Shown: piece by piece, positions 1 to 7,873 of the stretch
Numbering within the stretch: position 1 is the first letter of the stretch
Layout of the letters: each line of letters begins with the position of its first letter
Source of the DNA: Hyphomicrobiales bacterium
GTDB lineage: Bacteria > Pseudomonadota > Alphaproteobacteria > Rhizobiales > Rhizobiaceae
Length of the DNA: 64,000 bases
Direction of reading: 5' to 3'
Assembly (NCBI GenBank): GCA_900472925.1
Contig: UCJU01000021.1
Span: 47,597 to 111,596 of the forward strand
Notes under the pieces: model-generated
Database searches by the model: none
What the model saw: only the letters and a program-made list of their open reading frames with translations
Told to the model about the DNA's origin: nothing
Program-made: the position numbers and the translations under genes

Positions 1-697
1 TTTCGGCCCCGCAATTTCGAGCAAGGGCAAGCCGCTCCGGCACGTTATCGATTGCGATGACCCTTTCGGCGCCAAGCAGAAATGCCGACTTGATGGCAAA
101 CAAACCTACTGGCCCGCAACCGAACACTGCAACCGTTTGGCCCGGCTGAATGTCGCAGTTTTCCGCCGCCATATAACCGGTCGGGAAAATGTCCGAAAGG
201 AACAGAACCTGCTCGTCGCTGAGACCATCCGGTACCTTGATCGGACCGACATCGGCGTAGGGCACGCGAAGGTACTGCGCCTGGCCACCTGGAAAACGGC
301 CATAGAGTTCCGAATATCCAAACAGGCCCGCTGTCGGGTAGCCGATTTGCTTGGCTTGCTCCGCACCATTGGGGTTCGAGCGCTCGCACAGAGAGAACTG
401 GCCCCATTTACATTGCCGGCATTCGCCACAGGATATGGTGAACGGCACAACAACGCGGTCACCGACCTTGAGTTTCGAGTTTCCGCGTCCAACCTCTACA
501 ACTTCTCCCATGGTCTCATGACCCATGACGTCGCCATGGTGCATGCGCGGCACGAAGCCGCCATACAGATGCAGATCGGAACCGCAGATCGCACAGCTGG
601 TCACCTTGATGATCGCGTCTCGTTCGTGCTGAATGATCGGATCAGCTACTTCCTCGCAACGAATGTCTCCGCTGCCATGCCACGTCAACGCTTTCAT
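1..697 (-). CDS. Zinc-dependent alcohol dehydrogenase (formaldehyde-dehydrogenase-like), 3' end cut by window edge
   Basis: Medium-chain, zinc-dependent NAD(P)-linked dehydrogenase; about 232 N-terminal residues are present and the rest lies beyond the left edge. The ATG at 697 begins MKALTWHG and has an AAGGGAAA ribosome site just upstream. Visible landmarks are the catalytic-zinc segment CAICGSDLH, the GHE motif, the structural-zinc cysteines in [15 protein letters not shown], and the start of the nucleotide-binding fold with GCGPVG. The stretch [11 protein letters not shown] before the Rossmann fold is typical of the formaldehyde-dehydrogenase-like subgroup. Substrate is not determined; cytoplasmic oxidation of an alcohol or a formaldehyde adduct is the family role. 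A 9-bp inverted repeat lies about 43 bp upstream. Confidence 0.93.
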   Translation of the reverse strand, partial: MKALTWHGSGDIRCEEVADPIIQHERDAIIKVTSCAICGSDLHLYGGFVPRMHHGDVMGHETMGEVVEVGRGNSKLKVGDRVVVPFTISCGECRQCKWGQFSLCERSNPNGAEQAKQIGYPTAGLFGYSELYGRFPGGQAQYLRVPYADVGPIKVPDGLSDEQVLFLSDIFPTGYMAAENCDIQPGQTVAVFGCGPVGLFAIKSAFLLGAERVIAIDNVPERLALARNCGAE

Positions 698-733
698 GTG
701 ATTTTCCCTTTTAGATAGTGTGTCCAGAATTGA

Positions 734-886
734 TTATTGCTGGTCAACTGACCGCGTGAGGTTGACCAGCCGAACGGGCCGAGCCTTGGTTACGGTCGCC
801 ATTTTTTGTGAGAAGGCGTGGCCCCACGTCGTGACGGCAGTCCCGGCAAGCGCACTCAGCCAGTATGTTCGACGATGGAGCATCAT
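734..886 (-). CDS. Candidate small exported peptide, 50 aa, unproven
   Basis: A 50-codon reading frame on the same strand as the dehydrogenase, ending 36 bp before its start. It begins ATGATG behind CGAGG (about 6 nt spacing). The N terminus MMLHRRTYWLSALAG looks like a signal peptide: positive residues, a hydrophobic stretch, then AFSQ. No family is recognised. The end of the frame overlaps the inverted repeat at 740-769, which argues for a regulatory region instead. It could be the relic 5' end of a longer exported protein. Confidence 0.22.
   Translation of the reverse strand: MMLHRRTYWLSALAGTAVTTWGHAFSQKMATVTKARPVRLVNLTRSVDQQ
740..769. promoter_or_regulatory. 9-bp inverted repeat upstream of the alcohol dehydrogenase
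   Basis: CTGGTCAAC (740-748) and GTTGACCAG (761-769) are perfect inverted arms separated by 12 bp. They lie 43-72 bp upstream of the dehydrogenase start at 697, a typical operator position. In RNA the same sequence would form a hairpin. No regulator gene is adjacent; the nearest is the TetR gene at 1325-1936. Confidence 0.5.
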
Positions 887-1324
887 ATGAAACCTCGAGC
901 TTGGAAGCAGCCAAACCTTGGATGTCGCTGATAGTTCCCAATCGGATAAAGGTTGAAGGCAGCGCCAGCGATAAGAGAGCTGGCAGGTCCTCCGGCGACC
1001 AACATTATGGGGGATTCAGAACGACAAGTAGCTGCGTGTCGTATTCCGACCGGCATGGCATGCACCAGCGCTGCTGATGACTGGCCATGATGTCGTAGGG
1101 TGCGATATCTGGTGCTCAGTGAGAGTGGAATTGCCTAGCCAATTTCACGATCCGCGGCGATCTGACGGCGGGCAGGTTCGTGAGGTGCCCGACGAGTATA
1201 ATCCTAGAGAACCGGGAGGAGTTTCATGCCTCCGTATCGGGCAGGTCGGCCACTGCCCTCGAGAGTGCGCTCTTTTTTCGTGTCGCCTCCTGATGTTCGG
1301 GACGACATCGATGTCCAACAGAAT

Positions 1325-1936
1325 TCAGGACGAAGCGGGTGCACCCAGGCCGAACGAGACCATCGCCGCTTCACACGCACGCGTAAACCGCATCGATGGG
1401 CCTTCTTTGCCGACCGCAAGTTTACTGACGCGCGCTCCCTCCAAAAGCATTGATAGTGTATCAGCCAAAAGTTCCGGATCGCTGACACCTGTCGAACGAC
1501 AAAGATCGGCGAGCCGGGAATGCTGTTCCATCTTCAACGTTTCTATTATGGCATGCGCCGGATGGCCGTGCTCCTTCAGTTCAACCGCAGCATTGGCCAA
1601 ATCGCATCCATAAGGCTCGCTGGAAAGACATTGCGCACGCGCTTTCACCCAAGCCTTAAGCTGAGCCCTAGGGTCGCCCGGGTTTTCTGTTTCGAGATCT
1701 TTCCAGGTTTTTTCTAGCGTCTGAGAACTGTGCTTCAGAGCTTCGCAAACGAGATCGTCTTTGGAGCCGAAATGTCGATACAACGTCATCTTGTTTGTGG
1801 AGGCGGCCTCTGCGATAGCATCAACACCTATGCCGCGGATTCCATGTTCGCGAAACAATTGACAGGCCGTCGATACGATCCGGTCACGAGGTGCGATTTT
1901 CTGTTCGGGAGCGCGATCAGATTTCTGGTTTTCCAT
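1325..1936 (-). CDS. TetR/AcrR-family transcriptional regulator
   Basis: 203-aa one-component regulator. The N-terminal TetR helix-turn-helix is clear at about residues 18-64 (RDRIVSTACQLFREHG, GVDAIAEAASTNKMTLYRHFGSKDDL), followed by an all-helical ligand-binding domain with YGCDLANAAVEL. Length is normal for the family. It is divergent from the small gene at 2085; the shared intergenic DNA carries GACCGGTC and two GTTAC/GTAAC half-site pairs that could be its operator. The ligand is unknown. It is not obviously coupled to the dehydrogenase 627 bp downstream. Confidence 0.92.
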   Translation of the reverse strand: MENQKSDRAPEQKIAPRDRIVSTACQLFREHGIRGIGVDAIAEAASTNKMTLYRHFGSKDDLVCEALKHSSQTLEKTWKDLETENPGDPRAQLKAWVKARAQCLSSEPYGCDLANAAVELKEHGHPAHAIIETLKMEQHSRLADLCRSTGVSDPELLADTLSMLLEGARVSKLAVGKEGPSMRFTRACEAAMVSFGLGAPASS

Positions 1937-1977
1937 GAGTTTTAATTTTTATCCTGAAGCGGTGTTGACATAGGTGT

Positions 1978-2016
1978 GACCGGTCGGTAACTATTCAAAT
2001 GTTACTTACTGGTAAC
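1978..2016. promoter_or_regulatory. Putative TetR operator between divergent genes
   Basis: The interval between the TetR gene and the divergent small gene holds the palindrome GACCGGTC (1978-1985), then GTAAC (1987-1991), GTTAC (2001-2005) and GTAAC (2012-2016). The last two form a GTTAC-N6-GTAAC dyad. A TTGACA hexamer lies at 1965-1970. Clustered dyads between a TetR gene and its divergent neighbour are the usual layout for autoregulation. The site assignment is inference. Confidence 0.4.
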
Positions 2017-2084
2017 ACCTCAACTTAGGGCCTGTCAAGTAATCGCCCACTTCAAGGCTGGGAGCTTGTCGAAAGGAGACTGCG

Positions 2085-2351
2085 ATGAACCACACGAAAA
2101 ACGAGATGACGCTTGCTGAAATCTTCGGCGATCCGCTGATCCTCGCAGTCATGCGAGCCGATGGCGTTACTTTGAGCGATTTTAAGGAGTTAATGTACTC
2201 GGCGTCTCGGTCATTGAAGACGCAAGATGGCTCAGCACTCGTTGGCAAGCTCAAAACAGCCGACCCTAAGGCTTCGTCCAAACGTGGACTTGTTGCAACC
2301 ATGCAGCCTCTATTCGCAGGCTTCCTTGAGCCGTGCCGCGCCCATATGTAG
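2085..2351 (+). CDS. Small conserved-type hypothetical protein, 88 aa
   Basis: A strong ribosome site AAAGGAG precedes the ATG at 2085. The product begins MNHTKNEMTLAEIFGDPLI and is soluble, with no membrane segment. The core pattern TLAEIFGDPLILAVMRADGV resembles small uncharacterised proteins that I associate with rhizobial genomes; no function is known to me. It is divergent from the TetR gene and shares its putative operator region, so it may be controlled by it. A stem-loop follows at 2365-2396. Confidence 0.65.
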   Translation: MNHTKNEMTLAEIFGDPLILAVMRADGVTLSDFKELMYSASRSLKTQDGSALVGKLKTADPKASSKRGLVATMQPLFAGFLEPCRAHM

Positions 2352-2364
2352 CTTTGAATGTGGT

Positions 2365-2396
2365 CGGTATAGGCATCCCTTAGGGAAGGAATACCG
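2365..2396 (+). terminator. Stem-loop after the small gene at 2085
   Basis: Outer arms CGGTAT (2365-2370) and ATACCG (2391-2396) enclose a second inverted repeat TCCCT/AGGGA (2376-2386). It begins 13 bp after the stop codon. There is no T-run, so intrinsic termination is uncertain; it may instead protect the mRNA end. Confidence 0.4.
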
Positions 2397-2592
2397 GAGG
2401 TGGCCGCGTTCTGAACTGTGTCCTCGGTCGCCGAGTGGCAGTTTCATGCAAGCGATATTGCTCGCGAAGACTCTTCTAGGAATGAATATATATAGGGCAG
2501 CAGGTGGGTAGTCTGTTCATGTCCTACATTTTGGCGAGCCATTTGACCCATGTAGACCTCGCCCTTGATAGACGCCAAATTCGAGTATGGAC

Positions 2593-2612
2593 CTTAGGGG
2601 GTACCCCCTAAG
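2593..2612. repeat. Perfect 20-bp palindrome
   Basis: CTTAGGGGGTACCCCCTAAG reads identically on both strands, with no spacer. It lies 96 bp beyond the 3' end of the lipoprotein gene at 2708 and about 240 bp after the small gene. It could be a protein-binding site or a recombination or resolution site; nothing nearby decides between these. Confidence 0.75.
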
Positions 2613-2707
2613 TGGCTTTTGGCCGTCCTGTCCCACCCGACAAAATCAGGAGGCTCCGTCTGCCGGATTTGCTCTCGATCTGGCCTGGGTTAGATGCCTT
2701 GGAAAGG

Positions 2708-3016
2708 TCAATAGCAGCCCCAAGGTCCGCAACGATAGTAATGGTGGTGATTGTTCAGTGCTGCGCCCAGGACGGCCCCGCCGACGACACCGATCGCTGC
2801 GCCCGCAACGGCATTATTTTCTGCCTGTTGAGACTGTTGGCGATTGCTTTGATAGGTTGCGCCGACGCACTTGCTATACCGTTTTGTACCGGCTCTCAGC
2901 CCCTGTGCCTTACATGTCATTTCTGCACTTGTCGCAGATTCCTGCGCAGTTTGGCATCCAGACAGACCGGCAACGATGACAAGAGACATAACCCCCACCG
3001 TAATTCTATGAATCAT
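2708..3016 (-). CDS. Small glycine-zipper lipoprotein
   Basis: 102-aa exported lipoprotein. I chose the ATG at 3016 because it gives a compact signal peptide, MIHRITVGVMSLVIVAGLSG, ending in the lipobox LSGC, with GAGGG just upstream; the open frame extends further but adds no signal. After the lipidated Cys there is a Gln/Ala-rich region with two further Cys, then a glycine-zipper segment AVAGAAIGVVGGAVLGAAL (about residues 70-88) and a His/Tyr/Cys-rich tail. Such zippers occur in envelope-associated lipoproteins. The exact role is unknown. Confidence 0.8.
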   Translation of the reverse strand: MIHRITVGVMSLVIVAGLSGCQTAQESATSAEMTCKAQGLRAGTKRYSKCVGATYQSNRQQSQQAENNAVAGAAIGVVGGAVLGAALNNHHHYYRCGPWGCY

Positions 3017-3139
3017 TTTCCCTCGCACAAGTTGAAAAATTTCTGTTGTCCCAGCCGGTAACTGGCCAAGTAAGACAACTTTCTTTTGCACGGATATGAG
3101 CGGATGCACATTAGTACAGATGTCCTATAGGCACATTGA

Positions 3140-3193
3140 AAGCAATTTTTGCTTGGCATCGTGTTAAGTCGGTTGCGCTACCTTGAGTATAAT
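3140..3193 (+). promoter_or_regulatory. Candidate promoter region of the hybrid kinase gene
   Basis: AAGCAA (3140-3145) and TTGCTT (3149-3154) form an inverted repeat around TTT, and a perfect TATAAT lies at 3188-3193, 45-50 bp before the annotated TTG start. No good -35 hexamer is seen at standard spacing. An activator-dependent promoter is a reasonable guess. Confidence 0.35.
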
Positions 3194-3237
3194 TTTAATT
3201 CATTTTTTGATACGATTGCGGCATTTGATTAATTTGA

Positions 3238-4908
3238 TTGCGAAGAGAGTTCCGTATTTTGAAGAGCAAAAATGTCCAGGCGGATGAAGAGTTCGATACC
3301 GAGAGGTCGCAGGCGCTTGTCCGCATCATCATCGTCACAGTAGCAATCAGCTATGTCGTACCACTGACATTGTTCGGTGCAGGAGAGTTCAAAGATCGTG
3401 TGATCATGCTCTTCATCTGCCTGTATTTTTTCCCGTTCTCGCTCGCTGTATACGGATGGATCGTCAAACAACCGGGGGTAAATCGGTGGCGCCGCACGAT
3501 TACGATTAGTCACGACCTTGGAGCATTGACCTACACGATAGCCGCCGGTGGGCCGGCCCTCACGCCGCTTTTCGCTATCATGCTGTGGGTCACAGTTGGC
3601 AACGGCTTGCGCTTTGGTCCAACATATCTAAAGAGTTCGACGGCGGCCACGCTTGGAGGCGTTGTGGCGATCACTTACGTCAATCCCTACTGGCACCAGA
3701 ACCCGTACATGGTTTTGACCTTCGCCCTAACCACCCTGCTTGTTCCAGCCTATATCTACGTGTTGCTTGGCCGCTTGCGCAAAGCCTACGAGGCTGCGCA
3801 GGAGGCAAGCTTGTCGAAGTCCCGGTTCCTGGCTCAGGCGAGCCATGACCTGCGCCAGCCGATCCATGCAATCAGTCTTTTCACGGCTTGCCTGCGCGAA
3901 GCAGAGCTTCAGCCCAGGGAGTTGCAGATGGTCGAGAACATCGACCGTTCGCTGCAAAGCGTATCGCGCTTGTTCAAGTCGCTCTTGGACATTTCCACAC
4001 TCGACAGCGGACGGGTCACACCAAAAGTCGAGAAGATCGCAATCGCGGAGATAATCGAAGATGTGGTTCGCCAAAACTACGAAATGGCGCAATTAAGCGG
4101 CGTCGTACTGCGTGTCCCTGCCTGTAGCGCCATAGTTGCAGTCGACCGGGCTCTGTTTACCACCATGCTCCAGAATGTCGTCAACAACGCAGTGAAGTAC
4201 GCAGCCCATGAGGTGATCGTCATTGGATGCCGACGGAGTTCCGCGCAGCGTCTGGCTGTGCAGGTCTATGATCGTGGCCTTGGTATTCCTTTGGAGCATC
4301 AGGAGAAAGTATTTGAGGAGTTCTACCAGGTTCGCGAACGCGGCGATAAAGACGTCGAAGGAGTGGGTCTTGGCTTGCCTATCGTAAAGCGGCTCTCCCG
4401 TCTCCTGGATGTGGACGTCACGCTTCGATCGGTGCCGGGCAAGGGAACGTGCGTAACCTTGGGAAACTTGCAAATCGTTCAAAAAACCTCTCCCGCAAAT
4501 GCGAAATTCCAAAAAGACCAACCGGCATTGGTTGGCGGGCTGCGGGTCCTGCTGGTAGAGGACGATGAGGCGGTCTTGGCTGCAACTGCCAGCCTGCTGC
4601 GAAAATGGGGATGTGAAGTTCAGGCCGAACTGGCGATACCCGAGGAGGTGGGAGACTGCGACCTCCTGATAACAGACTTTGACCTCGGCGGCGGTGTAAC
4701 CGGGACCGATTGTATTCGGTCGATCCGAAGGCGGACCGGCAAACAGGTTCCGGCTGTGGTTATGAGCGGTCACGATGAAAGCCGTGTCAGGGAAGATTTG
4801 GGATCGGCTGACATTCCCATTTTATCGAAGCCTGTCAGACCAGCTGAACTGCGTTCAATTATTGTCGTAAAAGGCATCGATGTTCGCAAAATGGCCAGTG
4901 TCGATTGA
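3238..4908 (+). CDS. Membrane-bound hybrid sensor histidine kinase
   Basis: About 556 aa. An N-terminal membrane region with five or six hydrophobic segments (about residues 25-180) is followed by a HisKA domain with ASHDLRQPIHAISLF (phospho-His near residue 203). Next comes an ATPase domain with the N box LQNVVNNAVKYA, DRGLGIP and GVGLGLPIVKRL, then a receiver domain from about residue 430 with VEDDEA, LLITDFDL (phospho-Asp near 480) and the Lys in ILSKPV. The layout resembles RpfC-like kinases without the Hpt domain. The first codon is TTG; another TTG at 3259, 9 nt after AGAGAG (3244-3249), may be the true start. The LuxR-type regulator at 5287 is the likely partner. Confidence 0.92.
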   Translation: MRREFRILKSKNVQADEEFDTERSQALVRIIIVTVAISYVVPLTLFGAGEFKDRVIMLFICLYFFPFSLAVYGWIVKQPGVNRWRRTITISHDLGALTYTIAAGGPALTPLFAIMLWVTVGNGLRFGPTYLKSSTAATLGGVVAITYVNPYWHQNPYMVLTFALTTLLVPAYIYVLLGRLRKAYEAAQEASLSKSRFLAQASHDLRQPIHAISLFTACLREAELQPRELQMVENIDRSLQSVSRLFKSLLDISTLDSGRVTPKVEKIAIAEIIEDVVRQNYEMAQLSGVVLRVPACSAIVAVDRALFTTMLQNVVNNAVKYAAHEVIVIGCRRSSAQRLAVQVYDRGLGIPLEHQEKVFEEFYQVRERGDKDVEGVGLGLPIVKRLSRLLDVDVTLRSVPGKGTCVTLGNLQIVQKTSPANAKFQKDQPALVGGLRVLLVEDDEAVLAATASLLRKWGCEVQAELAIPEEVGDCDLLITDFDLGGGVTGTDCIRSIRRRTGKQVPAVVMSGHDESRVREDLGSADIPILSKPVRPAELRSIIVVKGIDVRKMASVD

Positions 4909-5286
4909 TCCATATTTCTGAAGGTTCTTCCAATCTGTTCTGCGCATTACGTTCCGCTGGCTCGGCGGCTAGTACATGTGTTCTAGTTCCTCTTAACCGC
5001 AGTCCCAGCTAAAAGGATGATAGAATACCTGCATTAACGGTATTTGCTCGTCCAGCCAGACCAGAAGCAGCACCATGAGACCGCCCTCGGTTTTAATTTG
5101 GAGACGTTGCAATGAAGGGCCTGGTAATGATTGGTGGCATGGCAAAGCTGGCCGGGTTTGTGGCGAAAAACGTTAAAAGAGGGGCGGCTTTGCGCGGAAA
5201 TATGTGATGACCGACAAAGGCCGAAACCCTATTTGAACCTGTATCTGTTTACATGACATCTACGAGGGGTATGCAGACAGGCAATA
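4909..5286 (+). other. 378-bp spacer between kinase and response regulator genes
   Basis: Contains only one weak small frame (5112-5207). No clear terminator is seen. The kinase and regulator genes are on the same strand but this gap suggests separate promoters. Confidence 0.5.
5112..5207 (+). CDS. Candidate 31-aa cationic hydrophobic peptide
   Basis: ATG at 5112 with GGAGA 7 nt upstream and TGATGA at the end. The peptide starts MKGLVMIGGMAKLAGFVAKN and continues with a Lys/Arg-rich end. It could be amphipathic or membrane-seeking, like small toxins or regulatory peptides, but length and lack of homologues make this uncertain. It sits between a sensor kinase and its presumed regulator. Confidence 0.28.
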   Translation: MKGLVMIGGMAKLAGFVAKNVKRGAALRGNM

Positions 5287-5979
5287 TTGAGTTGCATATT
5301 TTATTATTTTGACATCATGCCCGAAAGGACGAACTCCTTGGGAACTGAGTGCATTATTATCGCCGACGATCACCCCGTGTTTCGTGAAGCCTTGCGCTCT
5401 TTAGTCGCCTGCCTTGTGCCGGAAGCGATTGTGTTGGACGCAGATACTTACGAGGCGGCCCTTGCGCTTGCCAGAGGGCAGCCCCATCAGCCCAGCATGT
5501 TCATTCTCGATCTGTTTTTCTCGCGCAAAAATATTCGTGCAGAGCTTGAAGCTCTTCGTCACGAGTTTGATCGCTCTGCAATTGTTGTCGTTACAATGGC
5601 AGAGGATCGCGCGACGATGCAAAGTATTCTGGACTATGGGATCAACGGATTTATCAACAAATCCATCTCTCCGAGCGAACTGATCGAAGCGCTCAAGGAA
5701 GTACGTCAAGGCGAAATTGTCGTTCGGTTGCCTGAAAAGGCTACCGAGATCAAAAGGAAAGAGATCCATCTCAGTGATCGTCAGAAAGAGGTCTTAAAGC
5801 TCGTCGCAGACGGAAAGACAAATAAAGAGATTGCCGCGATCTTGGCTATCTCGCCATTCACTGTGCGCATTCACGTGTCGGCTATGATGCGTGCCCTTGG
5901 CGTTTCTTCACGCTTGGAAGCAACGACGATGGGCCTCATTGAAGGTTTGATCAATGTGGAAGACAAGCGCCCAGAGTGA
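5287..5979 (+). CDS. LuxR/NarL-family response regulator
   Basis: Receiver domain (IIIADDHPVFREAL; phospho-Asp in FILDLFF; KSISPSELIEAL) followed by a C-terminal LuxR-type helix-turn-helix (LSDRQKEVLKLVADGKTNKEIAAILAI, about residues 160-215). The frame opens with TTG at 5287. An ATG at 5317 has no ribosome site, whereas TTG at 5338 lies about 8 nt after GAAAGGA and may be the true start, giving about 213 aa. It probably takes phosphate from the hybrid kinase at 3238. The target genes are unknown. Confidence 0.93.
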   Translation: MSCIFYYFDIMPERTNSLGTECIIIADDHPVFREALRSLVACLVPEAIVLDADTYEAALALARGQPHQPSMFILDLFFSRKNIRAELEALRHEFDRSAIVVVTMAEDRATMQSILDYGINGFINKSISPSELIEALKEVRQGEIVVRLPEKATEIKRKEIHLSDRQKEVLKLVADGKTNKEIAAILAISPFTVRIHVSAMMRALGVSSRLEATTMGLIEGLINVEDKRPE

Positions 5980-5989
5980 TCTCTTTTAT

Positions 5990-7846
5990 CTACGGCAACA
6001 TGTCGTAGCTGATCAGGTCGAGTTGTGGTGCACCCGTTTTGAGGATCGTGTCGCGCGCGACGAACGCGTAACGTTTACCTTCCTCCAAGGGCACCGGCAT
6101 GAGCGTTGGCACGGCGTCGTTGACATAGAGCACGACGTCTTTGCCGTCGGGCGTCCGCACCTGCATCGCGTGGCCGACGAAGCGCGAGCGCGGTTCATTG
6201 AACGCCAGCTTACGGTCGCTCATATCCGGGGACTTGGAGACAATCGTTGCGTCGAAGCGCAGAAGCTGCTGAAACACCGGGTCCTTGACCGGATCAAATG
6301 GTATCTTGCCGCTCGCACGGTCGTTCTGGTTTTTCAGTTTCGCGGCATCATAGTCTGCAAACGTCGGATACCGCACAGACCACTCGAATGATTTTGATTG
6401 GTTCATCACGCGATAGGCCGCGCCCGCAAGTGTCGAACTTATTCTTCGCGTAGATACTCTTTCAGATATCTGGTTCACAAAGCTTTGCAACCGTTGCCTC
6501 GGCGAGTCGTCGTTTTCGAACAGAACCTGGAGGCCTGGCCCCATGGCCACGCCAACCTGTTTCGTGTCTGGAGCGACGACGAGGACGGCGCCATTGCCCA
6601 CATCCAGCTTGCCAACCCGCATCTGGCGCATAAAGTCCAGCGCGTACCGGTCGGGATCGCGACCTTGCAGATCCTTGACCGCAAGCGTGACCACCTCGAC
6701 ATTGGTGGCTGCCGCGAACTGGAAGGCGATCGTTTGGAGTTTTTCGCGCACAACCGGGTCGAAAACCCCGGCCTCGTCATAGACAAAACGATCGAATTTG
6801 GATGGCGTTGCTTCGGCAGAAAGCTTCGGCAGATAGTCGATAACAGCGGGACCGATGGGCTTGGAGCCGCCATTGGGGTTCAGTGAAGGCATGTCATCGA
6901 AAGGCCCCGGAATGTCTGGCATCCGCGCCATATCGGTCTGATCGGACGTCATCGTCGGAGCTTCCGAAACCGTTGTTGCTGCCTGCGGCACGCTTTGTTC
7001 GCCATGTCGTGCAGAAGGCTCCGCTGAAGCGACGGTTTGATCATCGCCGCAACTTTCTCGCTGCTGTTCGCAGGACTGTGCCCAACCTGCCTTGACGGCA
7101 TCGAGCCTTTTCTTCCGTCCGGGATGGGTGGGCCCATCAGCCTGCGGTATCAGCGTAGCAATCGCCTTCTCCGCCTGTGGCAAAGAGGCCCCCATTTTGA
7201 AGAGAACAAAGCCGGAGAACTTATCGGCTTCCAGTTCTATCGGCGGCTTGCTGCCGCCTGGCAGAAGCGTGTGGCCAGACAGATGGTGGCCGATTTCGTG
7301 AGCGAGGATCGAGGTTCCACTCCAATCCTGGTCTCCTGTTGCACGCGCCACCTCCTGCATGAAGTGTCGGTTGTATGCAATGACCCGCTTGGGAACGCCG
7401 TCTTGCCCCATGACGATCAGCGCAGCAGCATTTGGGACCGCGCTCTCGGTGATTGTGAAGTTCTGTGGCAGGCCGGTATAGCGCATGATCCGGGACACAG
7501 CAGCGGTCCCATCTGCCTCGGTGGCTGGCTTCAAGGTGCTCGCATCGACTTTTAATGCCTTGCCATCATAGGAACAGGCTTGCAGCATCTCGGAAAGCTG
7601 CGTGGTCAATTCACTTTCGTCGACTTTGCTCGCGTCCGCCTTATCCTTCGTCGCCTCTGCACTGCCTGCGGAAGCAGGTGGCTCGGCCTGCGCAACAAGT
7701 GTTCCTCGTTCAGCTTGATCCAGTTTCGAGAAGATGGGGTCGCATATGGCTCTGTCGTCCTGCGTTGGCCGAATGCTGGCAGCAGATGCGCCTTGGGCCA
7801 TTACACATGCCGCCGCCACGCTCGCGTACAGAAATAAGGCTCTCAT
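5990..7846 (-). CDS. Exported M48-type metallopeptidase fused to a TPM domain
   Basis: 618 aa with an N-terminal signal peptide (cut near ASA-AS, residue 22). An Ala/Lys/Glu-rich linker precedes a zincin domain with HEIGHHLSGH (about residues 183-192) and a downstream ELEAD supplying the third zinc ligand, as in M48 peptidases. After a Ser/Pro-rich linker (about 270-340) comes a TPM domain (VYDEAGVFDP ... VEVVTLAVKDLQGRDPDRYALDFMRQMRVG ... GNGAVLVVAP). TPM domains are found in envelope proteins linked to protein quality control or phosphatase activity. GAGGAAG precedes the ATG. The next gene on this strand upstream, a DUF3667 protein, is 27 bp away and likely co-transcribed. Confidence 0.88.
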   Translation of the reverse strand: MRALFLYASVAAACVMAQGASAASIRPTQDDRAICDPIFSKLDQAERGTLVAQAEPPASAGSAEATKDKADASKVDESELTTQLSEMLQACSYDGKALKVDASTLKPATEADGTAAVSRIMRYTGLPQNFTITESAVPNAAALIVMGQDGVPKRVIAYNRHFMQEVARATGDQDWSGTSILAHEIGHHLSGHTLLPGGSKPPIELEADKFSGFVLFKMGASLPQAEKAIATLIPQADGPTHPGRKKRLDAVKAGWAQSCEQQRESCGDDQTVASAEPSARHGEQSVPQAATTVSEAPTMTSDQTDMARMPDIPGPFDDMPSLNPNGGSKPIGPAVIDYLPKLSAEATPSKFDRFVYDEAGVFDPVVREKLQTIAFQFAAATNVEVVTLAVKDLQGRDPDRYALDFMRQMRVGKLDVGNGAVLVVAPDTKQVGVAMGPGLQVLFENDDSPRQRLQSFVNQISERVSTRRISSTLAGAAYRVMNQSKSFEWSVRYPTFADYDAAKLKNQNDRASGKIPFDPVKDPVFQQLLRFDATIVSKSPDMSDRKLAFNEPRSRFVGHAMQVRTPDGKDVVLYVNDAVPTLMPVPLEEGKRYAFVARDTILKTGAPQLDLISYDMLP

Positions 7847-7873
7847 GGTGTCTTCCTCATGTCTTTGCTTCAG

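Larger units (their letters stand above)
698..1324. other. 627-bp region without a confident gene
   Basis: Apart from the weak 50-aa candidate at 734-886 and the inverted repeat at 740-769, no frame here has both a good ribosome site and recognisable protein features. Short frames exist on both strands but overlap one another and lack homology I can recognise. It may be promoter DNA plus decayed coding sequence. Confidence 0.5.
2352..2707. other. 356-bp intergenic region with a stem-loop and a 20-bp palindrome
   Basis: No credible gene is present. The region holds a stem-loop just after the small gene (2365-2396) and a perfect 20-bp palindrome at 2593-2612, both listed separately. Confidence 0.6.

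Noticed and set aside
4093..4773. A 226-codon minus-strand frame inside the hybrid kinase gene
   Set aside because: It lies wholly within kinase and receiver domains whose motifs are intact on the plus strand.
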